DNA of 64,000 bases from contig NC_056001.1 of NCBI RefSeq assembly GCF_018446385.1, positions 8,451,600-8,515,599 of the forward strand. Reading direction: 5' to 3'. Position 1 is the first letter of the stretch. Each line of letters starts with the position of its first letter. The notes under the pieces were generated by a model, which saw nothing but the letters and a program-made list of their open reading frames with translations, ran no database searches and was not told the origin of the DNA. This document shows, in pieces, positions 21,462-34,160 of the stretch. The position numbers were made by a program, and so were the translations under genes. This DNA is from Zingiber officinale (taxonomy: Eukaryota; Streptophyta; Magnoliopsida; Zingiberales; Zingiberaceae).

Positions 21462-24400
21462 CTAGTCAACATTAACAGTTTCTATGTCCTCATTGCTAGA
21501 TGAGCTTAGTTCAACTTCATCCTCACTGTTGGACATCTCCCCATCATCCATCTCTTCGTAAATGTCATTAGCATCTACAAGCAATTGAGAAGTAGATTGG
21601 TGTTGTAAATCAACTGAATATATCTCCACTTCATTATTCTGAAATGCATCATGGTTTTGAGCAGTGATTGTATTCGGCATCTCTATGGTCGAGCGAGGCT
21701 TGATTCGACAAACAGACAACCATTCACTAGATCTTCTTCTCTTCGTAGGGTATTCAAGATAGAAAACTTGACCCGCTTGCATTACGAAAATAAAAGACTC
21801 AAACTTGTTAAATCTTTTATTTGCATTAACCTCAACTAAATTATAATTTGGATGAATTCGAGTACCTATTCTTGGGGTCGGATCATACCATGAACATTTG
21901 AACAACACACACCTCTTTATTGGTAATGCAGGATATTCAATCTCTATGATTTCATCAAGTCTACCATAATAATCAAATTCAGTGTTATTGTTGTCCACAT
22001 ATCCTTTGACACAAACACCAGAATTATAAGTTAATCTTCGTGAATCTCGTTGTGCCACGTGGAATTTAAGACCATTAACATAGTAACCAGAATACACCTT
22101 TATTTTACGAAGGGGTCCTGATGCAATATTCATTATCCTATCATCTTGCACATTTGATATTCTACGATCTTTCACCTATAAAAATAAGTAACATATATCT
22201 TAGTACACTTCTTAATAAACATGAACTTAAAAATTTCACAAATTTTCTAACTTACATATATTTGAAACCACAATGCAAATTCGGTCTCTAACTTTGTAGC
22301 TACCTCACTTGCACCAATTGATGGGTTTTGGAGATATAATTGTTGTTCGTATAAGCTGAGAAAATAAGTAATTATATTAAAATTAGGATATCAAGCAAAA
22401 TAATTAAACAAAGGATAATTGTTTGATTTAAGAAGTTTACTTACTTTATGTATGGTTTGACCTCTTCACAATTTAAGAGTATATATGTTCTTGCAGCATG
22501 ATATTCTTCCTCGGTTAACCATCTAGCAAGCGATGCACCCATTAACTTACCAGGAAACTTAAAAATAGAAAGCATAGATGGATCTATTGACTGACAAGCA
22601 TCATCAGAATTTCTAGGACACTTGCGATGTCTTGTTTGCACACTATCAACAAAATAATATGAGCAGAAAGAAGATGCTTCTTCTACTAGATAAGCATTGC
22701 ATATTGACCCTTCAACTCTTGCTTTGTTACGAACATTATTTTTTAATTTCCTCAAAAATCGTTCAAATGGATACATCCATCTGTACTGCACAGGACCTGC
22801 TATTTGTGCCTCGTATGGTAAATGTACTGGTAGATGTTCCATTGAATCAAAAAAACTTGGTGGAAATATGTGCTCCAGTTTACATAATATGAGTGGAATG
22901 TCTGTTTCTAGCCGAAGCATATCATCTATCGTAATACACCTTGATGTCAAATCTCTAAAAAATAGACTCAATTCAGTGAGTGCTTGCCAAACATTTTGAG
23001 GAAGTAAGTCATGGAAAGCTACTGGAATAAGTCTTTGCATAAATACATGACAGTCATGACTTTTCATTCCAAACATCTTTAATCTATTCATATCCACGCA
23101 TCGACCTGCATAACCATCTGGAAATTTGATTTCTTTCAACCAATTACATAAAACTTGCTTGCCATCTTTGTCCAATGTATAACAAGCCTTTGGAAATTTA
23201 TTAGTTATTTCATCTTGATGCAACTCTGGTCTATTGACTAGGTCTTTTAATTCCTCGCGTGATTTTGTAATGTCTTTAGTTCTTCCAGGCACATTCATCA
23301 CAGTGTTAAAGATATTATCGAAGAAATTTTTCTCAATATGCATAACATCTAAATTATGTCGAATAAGCATATACTTCCAATACGGTAACTCCCAAAAAAT
23401 ACTTCTTTTCTTCCAACCACACTTGCACATCCTAACAATATATTTATTTATCTCATCAGAACTAGATTGTGATACTGGTAGAAATCCATAACTATCAATT
23501 TGCTCAATGATTTGTTCACCTGAAGCATGGAGTGGCGGGGATTTTCTGACTACAACATTTTTTAAGAAATTTTTCTTATTTCGCCTAAAAGAGTGATCAA
23601 GTGGTAAAAATTTACGGTGATTATCAAACCAAGACACCTTCCCACTGTAAGGTAATGAAAATGCATCAGAATCAGTCATGCAGTGTGGACATGCTAATTT
23701 ACCAGCTGTGCTCCAACCCGATAACATTGAGTATGCTGGAAAATCACTGATCGTCCATAATAATGCAGCATGCAATCTAAAATTAGTTTTGCTTGCAACA
23801 TCATAAATCACCGACCCTACATTCTATAATTCATTTAACTCTGCAATAAGAGGTTGTAAGAAAACATCTATCTTCTCTTTGGGATTGGTTGGATCAGGAA
23901 TAAGTACTGTAAGGAACATAAATTCATCTTTCATACACATCCATGGCGGTAAATTGTAAGGTGTTAATATAACCGGCCAAGATGAATATTGTTGTCCTGA
24001 CTGTCCAAATGGTTGAAATCCATCTGCAGAAAGTCTCAATCTCACATTACGTGGTTTCATTGCAAATGAAGAAAATACAGCATCTAGATGTTTCCATGCA
24101 GGTGAATCAGAAGGATGACACATTATACCTCCATCGTGCTCATGCTCATGATGCCACGTCATATGGCAAGCTGTAGCAGCAGATGCATACAAACGTTGAA
24201 GTCTAGCAGTTAACGGAAAATAATACATCACTTTCCAAGCTATTTTTTTCTTCTTCTGCCCAGGTATGCGAGTACCATGCTTATAACGAGGGTGTGTACA
24301 GATTTTGCAGTCACGCAGATCATTGTCTTCATTCCAAAATATCATGCAGTTATTTATACAACAATCAATCTTCTCCACAGGCAAACTTAAACCTCTGATC

Positions 24401-25041
24401 AATTTTTTTGTACTGTAAAAACTATCCGTCATTATGTTATCAGCAGGAAGCAATTCTGACATCAACTGACAAATGTCGTCGTAACATCTTTCTGAAAAAT
24501 GATGTTCTGCTTTCATATTTAATAACCTTGCAGTAGCTGATAATTGAGAATGACCTGAGGGAATGTCTTTCCACACTTCTCTTTCACTAGCCTTTAACAT
24601 TTCATATAGTTGCTGATATTCAGGTGTTGGTGTTTCATCTATATTAGAATAATCAACTGCAGCATTTATCGTATCATGAACCATTGATTGCATTGCGATA
24701 TCAATATTAATTGATGCTTCAGGAGCGGTAACTGTTGCCCTGGATGACGAACCACCAGAAGGTCCAATTGGTTCATATAAATAAGGTTCTCCGTGACAGT
24801 ACCAATTGTAGTAATTTGGCACAAAACCATTTCTACATATATGCATTTTTACAGTATCCTCATCACGGAAAGCTCTATTTTGATATTTTTTATGATTGCA
24901 TGGACACCGTAACTCAGCACCATTCATACATTCAGGGTGACTTTTAGCAAAGTTCAAAAACTGTTCAACTTCAGCAATAAAATCATCTCTGATAAATCTT
25001 TTTTCTAATCGATTGTACATCCAAGCTTTGTTCATAGACAT
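21462..25041 (-). pseudogene. TNP2-type CACTA transposase gene (one in-frame stop)
   Basis: Three exons (22445-25041, 22256-22355, 21462-22175) join in phase over 1137 codons. The N-terminus MSMNKAWMYNRL with Cys/His residues (LRCPCNHKKYQN, HICRNGF) is the transposase-associated domain. The central catalytic region contains LRLSADGFQPFG, WPVILTPYNLPPWMC, DFPAYSMLSGWSTAGKLACP and HNLDVMHIEKNFFDNIF. The end has LPVHLPYEAQIAGPVQYRWM (DUF4218-like) and a DUF4216-like domain with YYGRLDEIIEIEY and VLFKCSWYD. The enzyme cuts and joins the CACTA ends. One TAG (23824-23826) replaces the family's Trp in ELNEL-W-NVG; the frame is otherwise open, so a single TGG-to-TAG change appears to inactivate it. 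An acceptor just before the ATG suggests a 5' UTR intron. Confidence 0.92.
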
Positions 25042-25299
25042 TTTCACCTAAAACTAATATATTGAGAACTAAAAATTAACATACATTAAGATACTAACAC
25101 AAAACAAACAAACGGACTATATTATGCTATAAATTAACATACTAACATAACCTATTTCTAACTTTAATCATGTTAAATGACATACAGTATAATTTAGTAA
25201 ATTTTACCTGAATATGTGTAGGTCAACTGGAGAAGAGCAGCAAATGCTACCTGTTTACAAAATAAAAATAATTTAGCTAAAAAATTAAGACAAAATATT

Positions 25300-25730
25300 T
25301 TTCAAATTTCTCGTGGCACCAGCAGCCAGCTGCCGGCTGGCATAGCAACCAGATGTCGGCTGGCACAGCCGCCAGCAGCCAGCTGGCGTCTGACAACAGC
25401 CGGCACACCTGCAGGCAGGCGCAGGCGCCCGCTGGCCGGCGCAGAAGGCCGCAGCCGGCCGCTGGCGGGCGCAGAAGGCCGCAGGCAGACGCCGCCGACT
25501 GCTGGCCGCCGCCGGCCGTTGGCGGGCGCAGATGCTCGCAGGCGGCCGCCGCCGGTTGGCGCAGATGGCCGCTGGCGGCCGAAGCTGAACGTCGCCTGCC
25601 GATGGCGGGCGCAGAAACCCGCTGCGGGCGAGGAAGCCCACTGCGGGCACGCGCCGCCGCGTGTGGGCAAAGGCCAGCGGCAACTGCCGCTCGCCGGAAA
25701 AAAAAGGAAAAAAAAAACCAAAAACTAACC
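25300..25730. other. GC-rich low-complexity leader of the CACTA element
   Basis: About 430 bp of very GC-rich DNA in an AT-rich element, built from degenerate units such as GGCGGGCGCAGA, GGCCGCTGGC and CCGCCGCCGG. It lies between the 5' subterminal repeats and the TNP2 start, where En/Spm elements have a GC-rich, methylated control region. All frames on both strands stay open because few stops occur at this composition, so the Ala/Arg/Pro-rich frames are not good gene evidence. Confidence 0.7.
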
Positions 25731-25804
25731 TGCGATCGGGAACGGGAGAACGAAGCCGTCGGCCGCGCGCGCGTGAGGGAAACAGGAGGTTAGGGTTTTT
25801 TTCG

Positions 25805-26055
25805 GGGAACTTGCCGACGGAATTCATATTCCGTCGGTACACTTTAGGGTTTACCGACGGAATTAGTAATTCCGTCGGTAAAACCATTAATTTACCGACG
25901 GAATGGATTATTCCGTCGGTAATATCGTTAGTTCACCGACGGAATTAATATTCCGTCGGTATCACACGGTTATACCGATGGAATGATTTATTCCGTCGGT
26001 AAAAAGTAGAATTTACCGACAGCATATTAATTCTGTCGGTAGTCCCGTCGGAAAC
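25805..26055. repeat. CACTA subterminal repeats, 5' (promoter) side
   Basis: Alternating ACCGACGGAAT and TTCCGTCGGTA motifs, about ten copies, with short spacers that form small palindromes. They mirror the array at the other end of the element. Confidence 0.9.
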
Positions 26056-26077
26056 ACTGATTTTTTTTGTGGTGTTG

Positions 26078-27289
26078 AGTGCATATGGAGCTTAATGGAA
26101 TTAATTAGAATAATGCCACAGTTAAGTTCTGGATCCAATAACCCACTTTTTTTTTTTAGTTACAGAACATTGACAATAAAAGAGGAAATAAGAGGCTGAC
26201 TGAAAACAAAAAGGACACTTGTCGACTTTTTCTAGCCATCATCCAATTTTTTGTTGGTTAAGGTAAAATTATGCCTCGTCCGGCGTCAATCTACACAACG
26301 ACAGACACCACCCTACATACATAACTCTAATCTCACCACTATTAGCGACGCTAGTGTGAACAAAAAAAACACAAATTAAATGATTTCTTCGAAGGAATAA
26401 CCATCAATGAATCATTGGAAACATAAGTAGCACAGGCAATGATGTAGCGGTAAGGCTTGACAGATTAATAAGTATTTATGATTTGATTCTTAATTACAAT
26501 GTATTATAAGGTATTTTCCTCGAGAGATAAAAAATCTGGGATGTTATTTCTTGGACGAGGAGCTACGTGTGCTTTCGGATTTATGACAGATAGGAGTTTT
26601 TTATGGGACTGGTCCGGTCACTTTCAAGGCTTAGTCGATTCAAAGAAATGAGTAATTGGATTATAAAAAAAATAAAAATAGGATAGGCAAAGAAAGAATT
26701 GTTAGTCAATAAATGCTAGGAGTAGCTATAGGTAAAAACATAAACACCATAACATCTCTTTCCATCTCTAAGATGTGCTCGAGTTTATCTCAAACTTATA
26801 TGCCTGCTTTGCCTTTTATATTATGTCGACCATGTGCTCAATAAAAAGGGATATGTCAACTATAGCGATATAAGGAGTCGCGTCGGCTATTAAGCCAAGA
26901 GGTTGTTTCAGCATAAGAAATCAGAACACTGTATCTCTTGCTAGACCCAGTTTAGTTGCTAAATGATCACAGATGCATATTATCTCATAATGAGACATGG
27001 GATCTTCAATTAGGCATTAACGGCCTTAATTGTCATGGGCCTACAGTATCTCACAATGGCACATGTGATGTCCAATTAAACATTGGCAGCTCAACCGTCA
27101 CAGACCGATAGATAATATCTCTAGCTGTCTATCTCTAGTCAAATAACACCTAACCATAGATATACATCATAAACATATTTAAGATTAGATTGTCTCAAAT
27201 TAACTATTGGCAAGTACCATAACCCCTGTATGCCAAATCCTTACTGCCTATAGGGTGCTTTGTAATTATCAAGCTCTAAAAGCTCCTCA
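26078..27289. other. Intergenic; one imperfect 66-bp repeat pair
   Basis: No gene seen. At about 26975-27105 two imperfect tandem copies occur (ATTATCTCATAATGAGACAT and AGTATCTCACAATGGCACAT, each followed by CAATTA and a GGC-CAACCGTCA-like end). They could be remnants of an LTR, but no element ends were found. Around 26440 a short stretch (TAGCGGTAAGGCTTGAC) looks faintly tRNA-like. Confidence 0.4.
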
Positions 27290-29952
27290 AACACATCCAA
27301 GATGCATGTAGCACACTCATCCTACTCAAATTTATATTTCTCACCACTCTGGCTTGATCGGTGCAACGATGGTTCCGATGTTTGCTGGTCGACTCAATAC
27401 GCAGCTTCAAAAATTTTTGAACGGCATTCTTGCAGCACTTTGCTAGTAGCCACCGCTACCAGAAGACGAACGTTAATCTGTTCGCCATCAATCAAGGGTC
27501 CAAAGGTTTAACCAAGTGGCCATGGATAGGGGTGTAATCGAGCCGAACCAAGCCGAACTCTTGGATGTTTGAGTTTGACTCGTTTATAATCGAGCCGAGC
27601 TCGAGCTTTATTTAATGAATATATTCATGGCTCACGAGCTTATTTGAGCTTTTATCAAGCCTAAACGAGCTTAATAAATATAAATTATAAATTTAAATAT
27701 TTATTAAAAATTAAATTATATATTTTTAAAAAATTATAATATTATGGTTAAAATTTATAATTTTATTCTAATAAATAAATTTAATATATTTATCTATGTT
27801 TTTCATAAGTAGAGTGTAAAATCTATAAATTCAATATCAAAACTATTATTTTTTTATTTAAAAGTTGATTCATGAGTTTAACGAACATATTCACGTGCTA
27901 ACGAGCCGAATATTGTGAAGCTTGAGTTTGGTTTGTTTATCTTAACAAGCTTCATTAAACGAGCTCAAATGAGCTTTTATCGAATCGAGCTTCGAATAGC
28001 TCACGAGCGGCTTGACTCATTTACACCCCTAGCCATGGACATCTCTTCGGCCACCCTGGAGATACTAGTCAGTGCCTTCTCGCAAGGGCTAACAAAGGGT
28101 GAGTTTTTTCGCTCACTCATTCGAAAGCCCCCTATAGACTTCGACCACCTACTCGGACAGACCACTGAGTACATTAACGTCGAGGAGGCCCAAGCGACGT
28201 GAAGGAAGGAGCCGGTCGCTTAGCCAACCATCGCTTCCGAATGGCGTCCCTCAAGTCATAACCACCCGCCAAAGGGATCCCGAGCGAGAACATCTTAGCA
28301 GCAGCATGAGGACCGAGCACATGCTATGCAACATGTTGAAACAGAACATCTCAAAAGGTTGAAAATGGGCGCCTCTGTTCTGTTTCTACCATTAGTCGGT
28401 AACACACAACACACAAGACTGCTATGATCTGAAAGTAGGGGCAGACAGATTGACCCTGTAAAAGTTCCGTTGCAGGACTCCCTCACCCGAGCACTAGCAG
28501 CACCGTCGATTGGGCGAAAAAAGGGAGGAGGCGAGTCCTAGGGCCGAACAGCGTCGGGATCGGGCCCATCGAAGAAGAGAGACTAGTCCTTCCTGAACCT
28601 CAGCCAAGCGAACCCGGCTCTCAGCGCGAGAGGAGGAAAATAGAAGCAATATCGCTCGGGGAGAAATAGGGATGATTGTCGGCGGCCCGACGGACACAGA
28701 CTCCAACCGGGCGAGGAAGTCGCATACCCGGCGACTTGAAATTCATGGTGTTGGATGCAGCAAGGAGAAGGCGAACGGATCAGAGATCAACTTTGGTCCT
28801 CGGGACTTGGAGGGAATAGAGGTCCCTCATGACGCCCTGATCATTCAAGCGGTAATAGCTAATTATAATGTTCGTCGAACTTTTGTAGATACAGACAGCT
28901 CGGTGAACATTATCTTCAAAAAAGCGTTCGACAAGATGCAGATCGACCGCAACGAGTTGCAGCCCATGACTACTCCTCTATATGAGTTCACTGGCAACGA
29001 GGTGAGGCCGATTGGCCTAGTGCGACTGGCTATATCACTTGGAGAAGAGCCACTAAAGCGGACGAGGACCACGAACTTCATTGTGGTAGATGCCCCGTCC
29101 GTGTACAATGTCATATTGAGCCGACCGACCTTGAATGAATTCCAGGCAGTCATCTCCACCTTTTGCCAAAAGATCAAATTCTCGATGGGCGATGCTGTCG
29201 AAGAGGTTAAAGGAGACCAGCTGGCCGCTTGGCGATGTTATGTTGAGATGGTCAAGTCAGAGACGAAAGTCGCATGAAAGGCACAGCATTTGGAGGTGAA
29301 CGCAATCCTCGAAGAACCTCCCATGCTGGTTTACGATGAGAAGGAAGAGGTCTGGATCCACCCCAGCCAACTGGAAGCAACAACCTTCGTGGTCGTTGAT
29401 CTTTCTATGGAGGAGAAGGCCGATTTGATCGAGTGCCTTAGGCGAAACCATGATATTTTCGCCTAGTCGACCCATGAGCTCCTAGAAATATCGCCAAGTG
29501 TGGCTCAACACGAGCTACATGTCCGACCAGACGCCTGCCCGATCAAGCAAAGGAAGCGTGACTTCAGCTTGGAGCAGAACCAAAAATAATCCAGGCGGAA
29601 GTCGAGAAATTACTAGAAGTCGACCACATTTGCGAAGTACAGTTCCCGAGTTGGCTTGCCAATGTGGTATTGGTTTCCAAACCGGGCAACAAATGTCGGG
29701 TGTGCATCGATTTCCGCGAACTGAATAAGGTCTGCCCAAATGACTTCTATCCTTTGTCGCGGATTCATCAGATGGTGAACTCGACAGCTAGCTGTGAGCT
29801 CATTTCCATGCTCGATGTGTACTAGGGCTACCACCAAGTCCCGCTTGTCAAGAAAGACCAAAAAAGGTTAGCTTCATCACGGCTGACGAGATGTATTGTT
29901 ACAACTTCATGTCATTCAGGCTGAAGAATGTTGGCACGACTTATCAGAGGCT
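27290..29952 (+). mobile_element. Ty3/gypsy fossil, Tat type: gag, protease, start of RT
   Basis: Plus-strand segments match gag (the conserved FSQGLTKGEFFRSLIRKPP stretch at about 28070-28135 and the segment just before the MITE), then a retropepsin-region domain (IIQAVIANYNVRRTFVDTDS to NVILSRPTLNEFQAVISTF, about 28840-29160), then the start of reverse transcriptase. It is broken by many lesions and by a MITE in gag, and lacks a recognisable 5' LTR. The protein types, with the archaeal-type RNase H in the continuing part at 34161 onward, place it in the Tat lineage of non-chromovirus gypsy elements. It is probably millions of years old, judging by decay. Confidence 0.85.
27527..28031. mobile_element. 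hAT-type MITE inserted in gypsy gag
   Basis: A 505-bp element starts TAGGGGTGTAATCGAGCC and ends CTCATTTACACCCCTA. It is flanked by an identical 8-bp GCCATGGA (27519-27526 and 28032-28039), the footprint of hAT elements. Its interior is AT-rich with GAGCTCGAGC and AACGAGCTTAATAAA motifs and has no coding capacity. It splits the gag segment of the gypsy fossil, so it is younger. The element at 38996-43781 belongs to the same family. Confidence 0.9.
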
Positions 29953-30408
29953 AACGCCCCGGCCCAGGCGAGCCCCACCCGGACCGAACCGGGACTGCCA
30001 CCAGAATTGCCCATCGGGTTGACGACTAGCTCCACAGACCACCGGAGGTCCTTTCAGCGTGATTTGTCCTCACTCGCATGCACCGTGAAAAACTTCCCAA
30101 GAGGTCACTCATCCTCATATTTCTCCAAGCCAAGCACGCTTAACTTTGGAGTTCTTAAGTTTGGGCTTCCGAAAAAATAGGTGCACCTTGGTGATATGGA
30201 TACTACCATCTAACCTTTTAAGTCATACTTAACTAGAATCTCATAACCGGGGTATTACAATCACCCCCACTTAAAGACACAACGTTCTCGTTGTGTAACC
30301 ACAAATCACACCACAGATAAATCCCAAAATCTCCCTCTCTAGGTGGTGCCCTGGGTGCTCTGCCATAGGCGCACTCACGGTTGCAAGGTCGCTCTGATAC
30401 CACTAAAT
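29953..30408 (-). mobile_element. Fragment of a reverse-oriented LTR element (terminal piece and primer site)
   Basis: Read on the minus strand, TGGTATCAGAGC (30391-30402) is the classic tRNA-Met primer site directly after the long LTR at 30409. It is followed by about 110 bp, a purine-rich AAGTGGGGGTGAT, and then about 314 bp bounded by TGTAATACCCCGG and CCGGGGCGTTA, which look like the end of another LTR-type repeat. The piece stops abruptly against the gypsy reverse transcriptase. The internal region of this element is therefore almost entirely absent. Confidence 0.5.
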
Positions 30409-31758
30409 TGTCATGCCCCCAAAGGAGTCCCTACCGAAAAATTTCGGCAGCATCTCCCCTGTACCGATGACAATCTGAAGCATACATACACACAAAATAC
30501 ATCAGCCACATACGACTGTAATATATATACAACCACGCAGTTTATATTCAGCTCACTCGGCTGAAACATAATAAAACACAACCACACAGTTATATATATA
30601 CAATAAACAACCCACTCGGCTGTATTAAAAACCAACACCGTGAAAAAACGATAACGGAAAGCCCAAGACAAAACAAATCAACACACTGCTAGCCGGCTAG
30701 GCTTTATACAACAACCACAACAACAAATACAACACACCAAATACAGCAAATACCAAATACAAATAAAACATATACAAAATCTGAAATGGTCTTCGGATGT
30801 GACGTAGGGCCCGACAAACAGGATACTCCGAGCGACCTTCCAACCATCTACCTGAAAACATAAAGATATATATATGCGGTGGTGAGTATAGGTAACTCAG
30901 CGGGTAATAGACAGGATAGTGCATGGTCTTTAAATAAACATGGAGACCAAAGTATACCGTCTCAGTAGAGAATAAAGAACATGATCATACTAACATATCC
31001 AATAAACACAACTACCAATACCAGTCTATCTCACATGGTATAATGATCATAACTGACATACAAAAACTGCACATACTACAACTGACAAAATGGTAAACAC
31101 ATACCCAATCTGGAAATGACACATGGTACAATGATCAATAAACTCACCGGATCTGCAACCGACCTACTCGTGACACCTGTGCAATATAAATACGACTGCA
31201 GATACATGTAAAATAAATGACATGTATGCAACATGACAACCATATGCAACAAGTTTATCTCAAACAAGTGCAACAACCACAATCGCATGCATCTAGTATC
31301 TATTAGGCATGTATGTAAATATATCTCCAAAGATGCACCACGCATCATATGCAAAAATGTGTATGCATGCTCCATGATCACCCCCGCCATCTCTTTAGAC
31401 ATCACGACCCTTATATGGTTGAGAGGCTTGGGTCTGTGACAAACCGTTCTAGCCTCCAATACATGCACCGCTATAGGCGGTCGAAGCGGACGGTCAGCTA
31501 AGTAGTTATCTAACTACATAGCTAAGGGTTCATGACCACTCACATCTCTAGCCCTCTGACTACTGTACCCTCAAGAATCATTACTCCAGAGTGGTCGAAG
31601 CTAACAGAACACTGAGCGGTTGAGTAAGCGCGACAGGACTAGCTCCACTCCAAACTACCACTCTCCAATAGTGGTCGAATGAACAACTATAAAAGATTGA
31701 CAATCATCTCAACCACAAGGGAGAACAATAGTCGTCAGTATGCAATGAATGATGAACA

Positions 31759-31759
<1 letters not shown>

Positions 31760-31795
<36 letters not shown>
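31760..31795. repeat. AT dinucleotide microsatellite
   Basis: About 17 uninterrupted AT repeats inside the reverse-oriented long LTR. Variable length between individuals is likely. Confidence 0.95.
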
Positions 31796-31799
<4 letters not shown>

Positions 31800-32483
31800 T
31801 GATACGAACACCATCATCATCCATGCAAACTCTAAATCCGCCTAAGTACCCCACAACATGAGTATAATCGTCATGATACCTCCACACATCCCACCAAACA
31901 CATGTATACAACTACACATGTATAATTAACCAAGAATCTCCAATAATCCCCCTAGACACATGTACACAGAACATAGGTACAATTAACATGTATTCTCTAG
32001 TAAAATACATCAGACACGTGTATATACAACAAATATACAATCAACTCAACTCCTCCAATCATCACACCAGACCAATGTATACACAACATACAAATGGATA
32101 ATCATCTAAGAGACTCCTATAACCAATATCAGCCTATGTACAATCTACATCATATGCATAATCAGCATGGTAATACAAACAACCCGACAATCCCTACAAT
32201 ACATACTCTACACATGTGATCATAACAGAGTAGATATCAAGAGTAGAGTCTGTATATGATATAACTAGAAACCTCAAAGATCAAGTATAAGTATCAAGCA
32301 GGAAAGTAACAGACGAACACAATATAAAGTAAAGCATCCTAATCCATTGAATAATAACCATGCACTAAGCTCAAAGGAAAACTACATAAAGGCCAAGGAA
32401 GAAATACCCGCCTTAAAATGTAGATCGTGTCAAGTAATCCCGCGTCAAGACGCTCGTCCCGAATCTAAGTCCTGCATCAATAA

Positions 32484-32486
<3 letters not shown>

Positions 32487-32556
<70 letters not shown>
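32487..32556. repeat. AT dinucleotide microsatellite, long
   Basis: About 35 uninterrupted AT repeats (70 bp), preceded by TAAAAAA. Its perfect state suggests active length change. It is the longest simple repeat in the window. Confidence 0.97.
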
Positions 32557-32560
<4 letters not shown>

Positions 32561-34160
32561 TAGCTAAATTCATATGAATTAAATAGTTAAATAAAATCCC
32601 TAACCAAATTAAGATTACTCCAAATAAATTTGATCTCTGATTAATCCCCCAAATAATCTTTAATCATACAACCTTATTAGAATAGGTTTATATATGAATC
32701 ATCTCTAAAACTCCCCCAAATCAACACATCATTCAATCCAATAATGAATCCATCTCTTAAATATCAATTCATCTCATAATGATATCAACCCACAATAACC
32801 TATCATAAATTCACAACAACCTAACATCATCATCAACAACTAACCAAACCACCACATCTGATAACCCAACCAACAATCAATCCAATGATCTAAAGAATGA
32901 TCACATAACAATCTATATCAACCAATCACCATATCCACAAATTCCAACCCAATACAAACTCTAATCAATCTACAATTTACAACTAAGCACAGTTAACTCC
33001 ACTAAAACCCCAATTCCAAATCCATCCCCTTTTCATAATCCTTCCACATGTTTCTATGAAATCAAAACTAAACAAAATCTAATAACCATTAGCAATCCTA
33101 ACAAAATAGATCAATAATAGATCAGAAGAAGCACACTTACCCTGATGTGCAAACAACGATCAGATGCCTATCCAATGGTTCCCTGGCCTAATAAGCATTT
33201 CTTGCAACAAGTGGCCGATGACAGTGTAGATGGCAACAGAATCTCGGCTGGAACAGAGGCTCCATTGGTCGAAACCATAGTAAACCCGCTACCCCCTTCA
33301 TTCCAACCTACTAATCCACGATGAACACTCCACATTAGAAACCAAAGCTAATTACTAATCAATAATTCCCTTAATCACAAGATCATACCTTCATTTAAAC
33401 TCTTGATCTTGCTAGAATAGTGGAGATCACACTGTGGTACCTGGCTAATGTTCGGCTTCTCGTCGGATGAAGAAGAGAGTTCCGACAATGGTTCTTATAG
33501 CCAAAGAATGGTCGAAGCAAAGATTAGGCAGCCCCTGGGCAGCGACTGGTGACCAAAAATCTAGCGATGGCAGCGATAGATCAAGAAGAGGGAGAGCTCA
33601 ATCGAAGAAGGATCGAGGCTAGGGCACGAAATGTACCTCAAGCGCTGAGCGACGCCACTCAAGGAAAGATGGTCGGCGATCGAAGGAGGAGACGATCGAC
33701 ATCCTCGAGCGAACAGCATTGCCTCCCCCCGCCAGTGTGGGTCGCTGCGTCGCCAACGAATCTCGCATGGACGACTAGCGACAGTGGCGTCGACGTGCAA
33801 TGAGGCGAGATCGCGAGAGAGCTCGGCTTCAATGATTCTAGGGCACAGCGACGAGTTCGGAAGAGAGGAAGGTGGGTTCGGCGAAATCGGGAAGGAGGAG
33901 AAGTGATCGGGGATTTAGGGATTTAGGGCTCTTAATTAAATACTTAGGTTAACCTAATTAACCTCTAAGTTAACCACTTAATCAACTCCCACATAATGGG
34001 TATTCCACAAATGCTTTCTCCAGGCCTAATAAATCCATCCCCGTAAAACTAGTCATATGACCTCCGTTTAAATTCCGAAAAATTTCTAAAAATTCCTGAA
34101 AAATTCAATAAGATTTTTCGTCCAATAACATTTATTATTTAAATTTTACGATATCTTACA

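Larger units (their letters stand above)
18814..26074 (-). mobile_element. CACTA (En/Spm) DNA transposon, nearly complete
   Basis: A 7261-bp element begins CACTACAAAAAAA and ends TTTTTTTTGTGGTG, so the termini are CACTACAAAA and CACCACAAAA. Both sides are flanked by TTG (18811-18813 and 26075-26077), the 3-bp duplication expected for CACTA elements. Arrays of the subterminal motif TTCCGTCGGTAA/TTACCGACGGAA lie inside both ends (about 18840-19285 and 25805-26055). Two genes are carried on the minus strand, a TNP2-type transposase and a TNPA-like protein, so the promoter end is at 26074. The length, order and intact ends fit an autonomous-type element. A nonsense codon in TNP2 and lesions in the TNPA-like gene suggest that this copy no longer encodes working proteins. 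It could still be moved by another copy. Confidence 0.95.
30409..34160 (-). mobile_element. Long (3.75 kb) reverse-oriented LTR, Tekay/Del-like chromovirus fossil
   Basis: The segment runs from TGTCATGCCCCC to ATATCTTACA, so it has TG...CA ends. On the minus strand it starts TGTAAGATATCG and finishes next to a tRNA-Met primer site, the position of a 5' LTR. Sequences such as TTTCGGAATTTAAACGGAGG near its start and AAATTTTTCGGTAGGGACTC near its end are familiar from long LTRs of Del/Tekay chromoviruses. It contains two AT microsatellites and no gene. Only one LTR and scraps of internal DNA are present, so the element is incomplete. The family call is from memory of such LTRs and is moderate. 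Confidence 0.6.

Noticed and set aside
25285-25887. Long Ala/Arg/Pro-rich open frames on both strands
   Set aside because: They follow from the GC-rich degenerate repeat of the CACTA leader, not from a conserved protein.
26440-26530. tRNA-like stretch TAGCGGTAAGGCTTGAC
   Set aside because: No cloverleaf can be drawn and box B is poor; at best an old SINE trace.
33549-33803. Open frames on both strands inside the reverse-oriented LTR
   Set aside because: A GC-rich patch inside an LTR with no similarity to gag, pol or host proteins.
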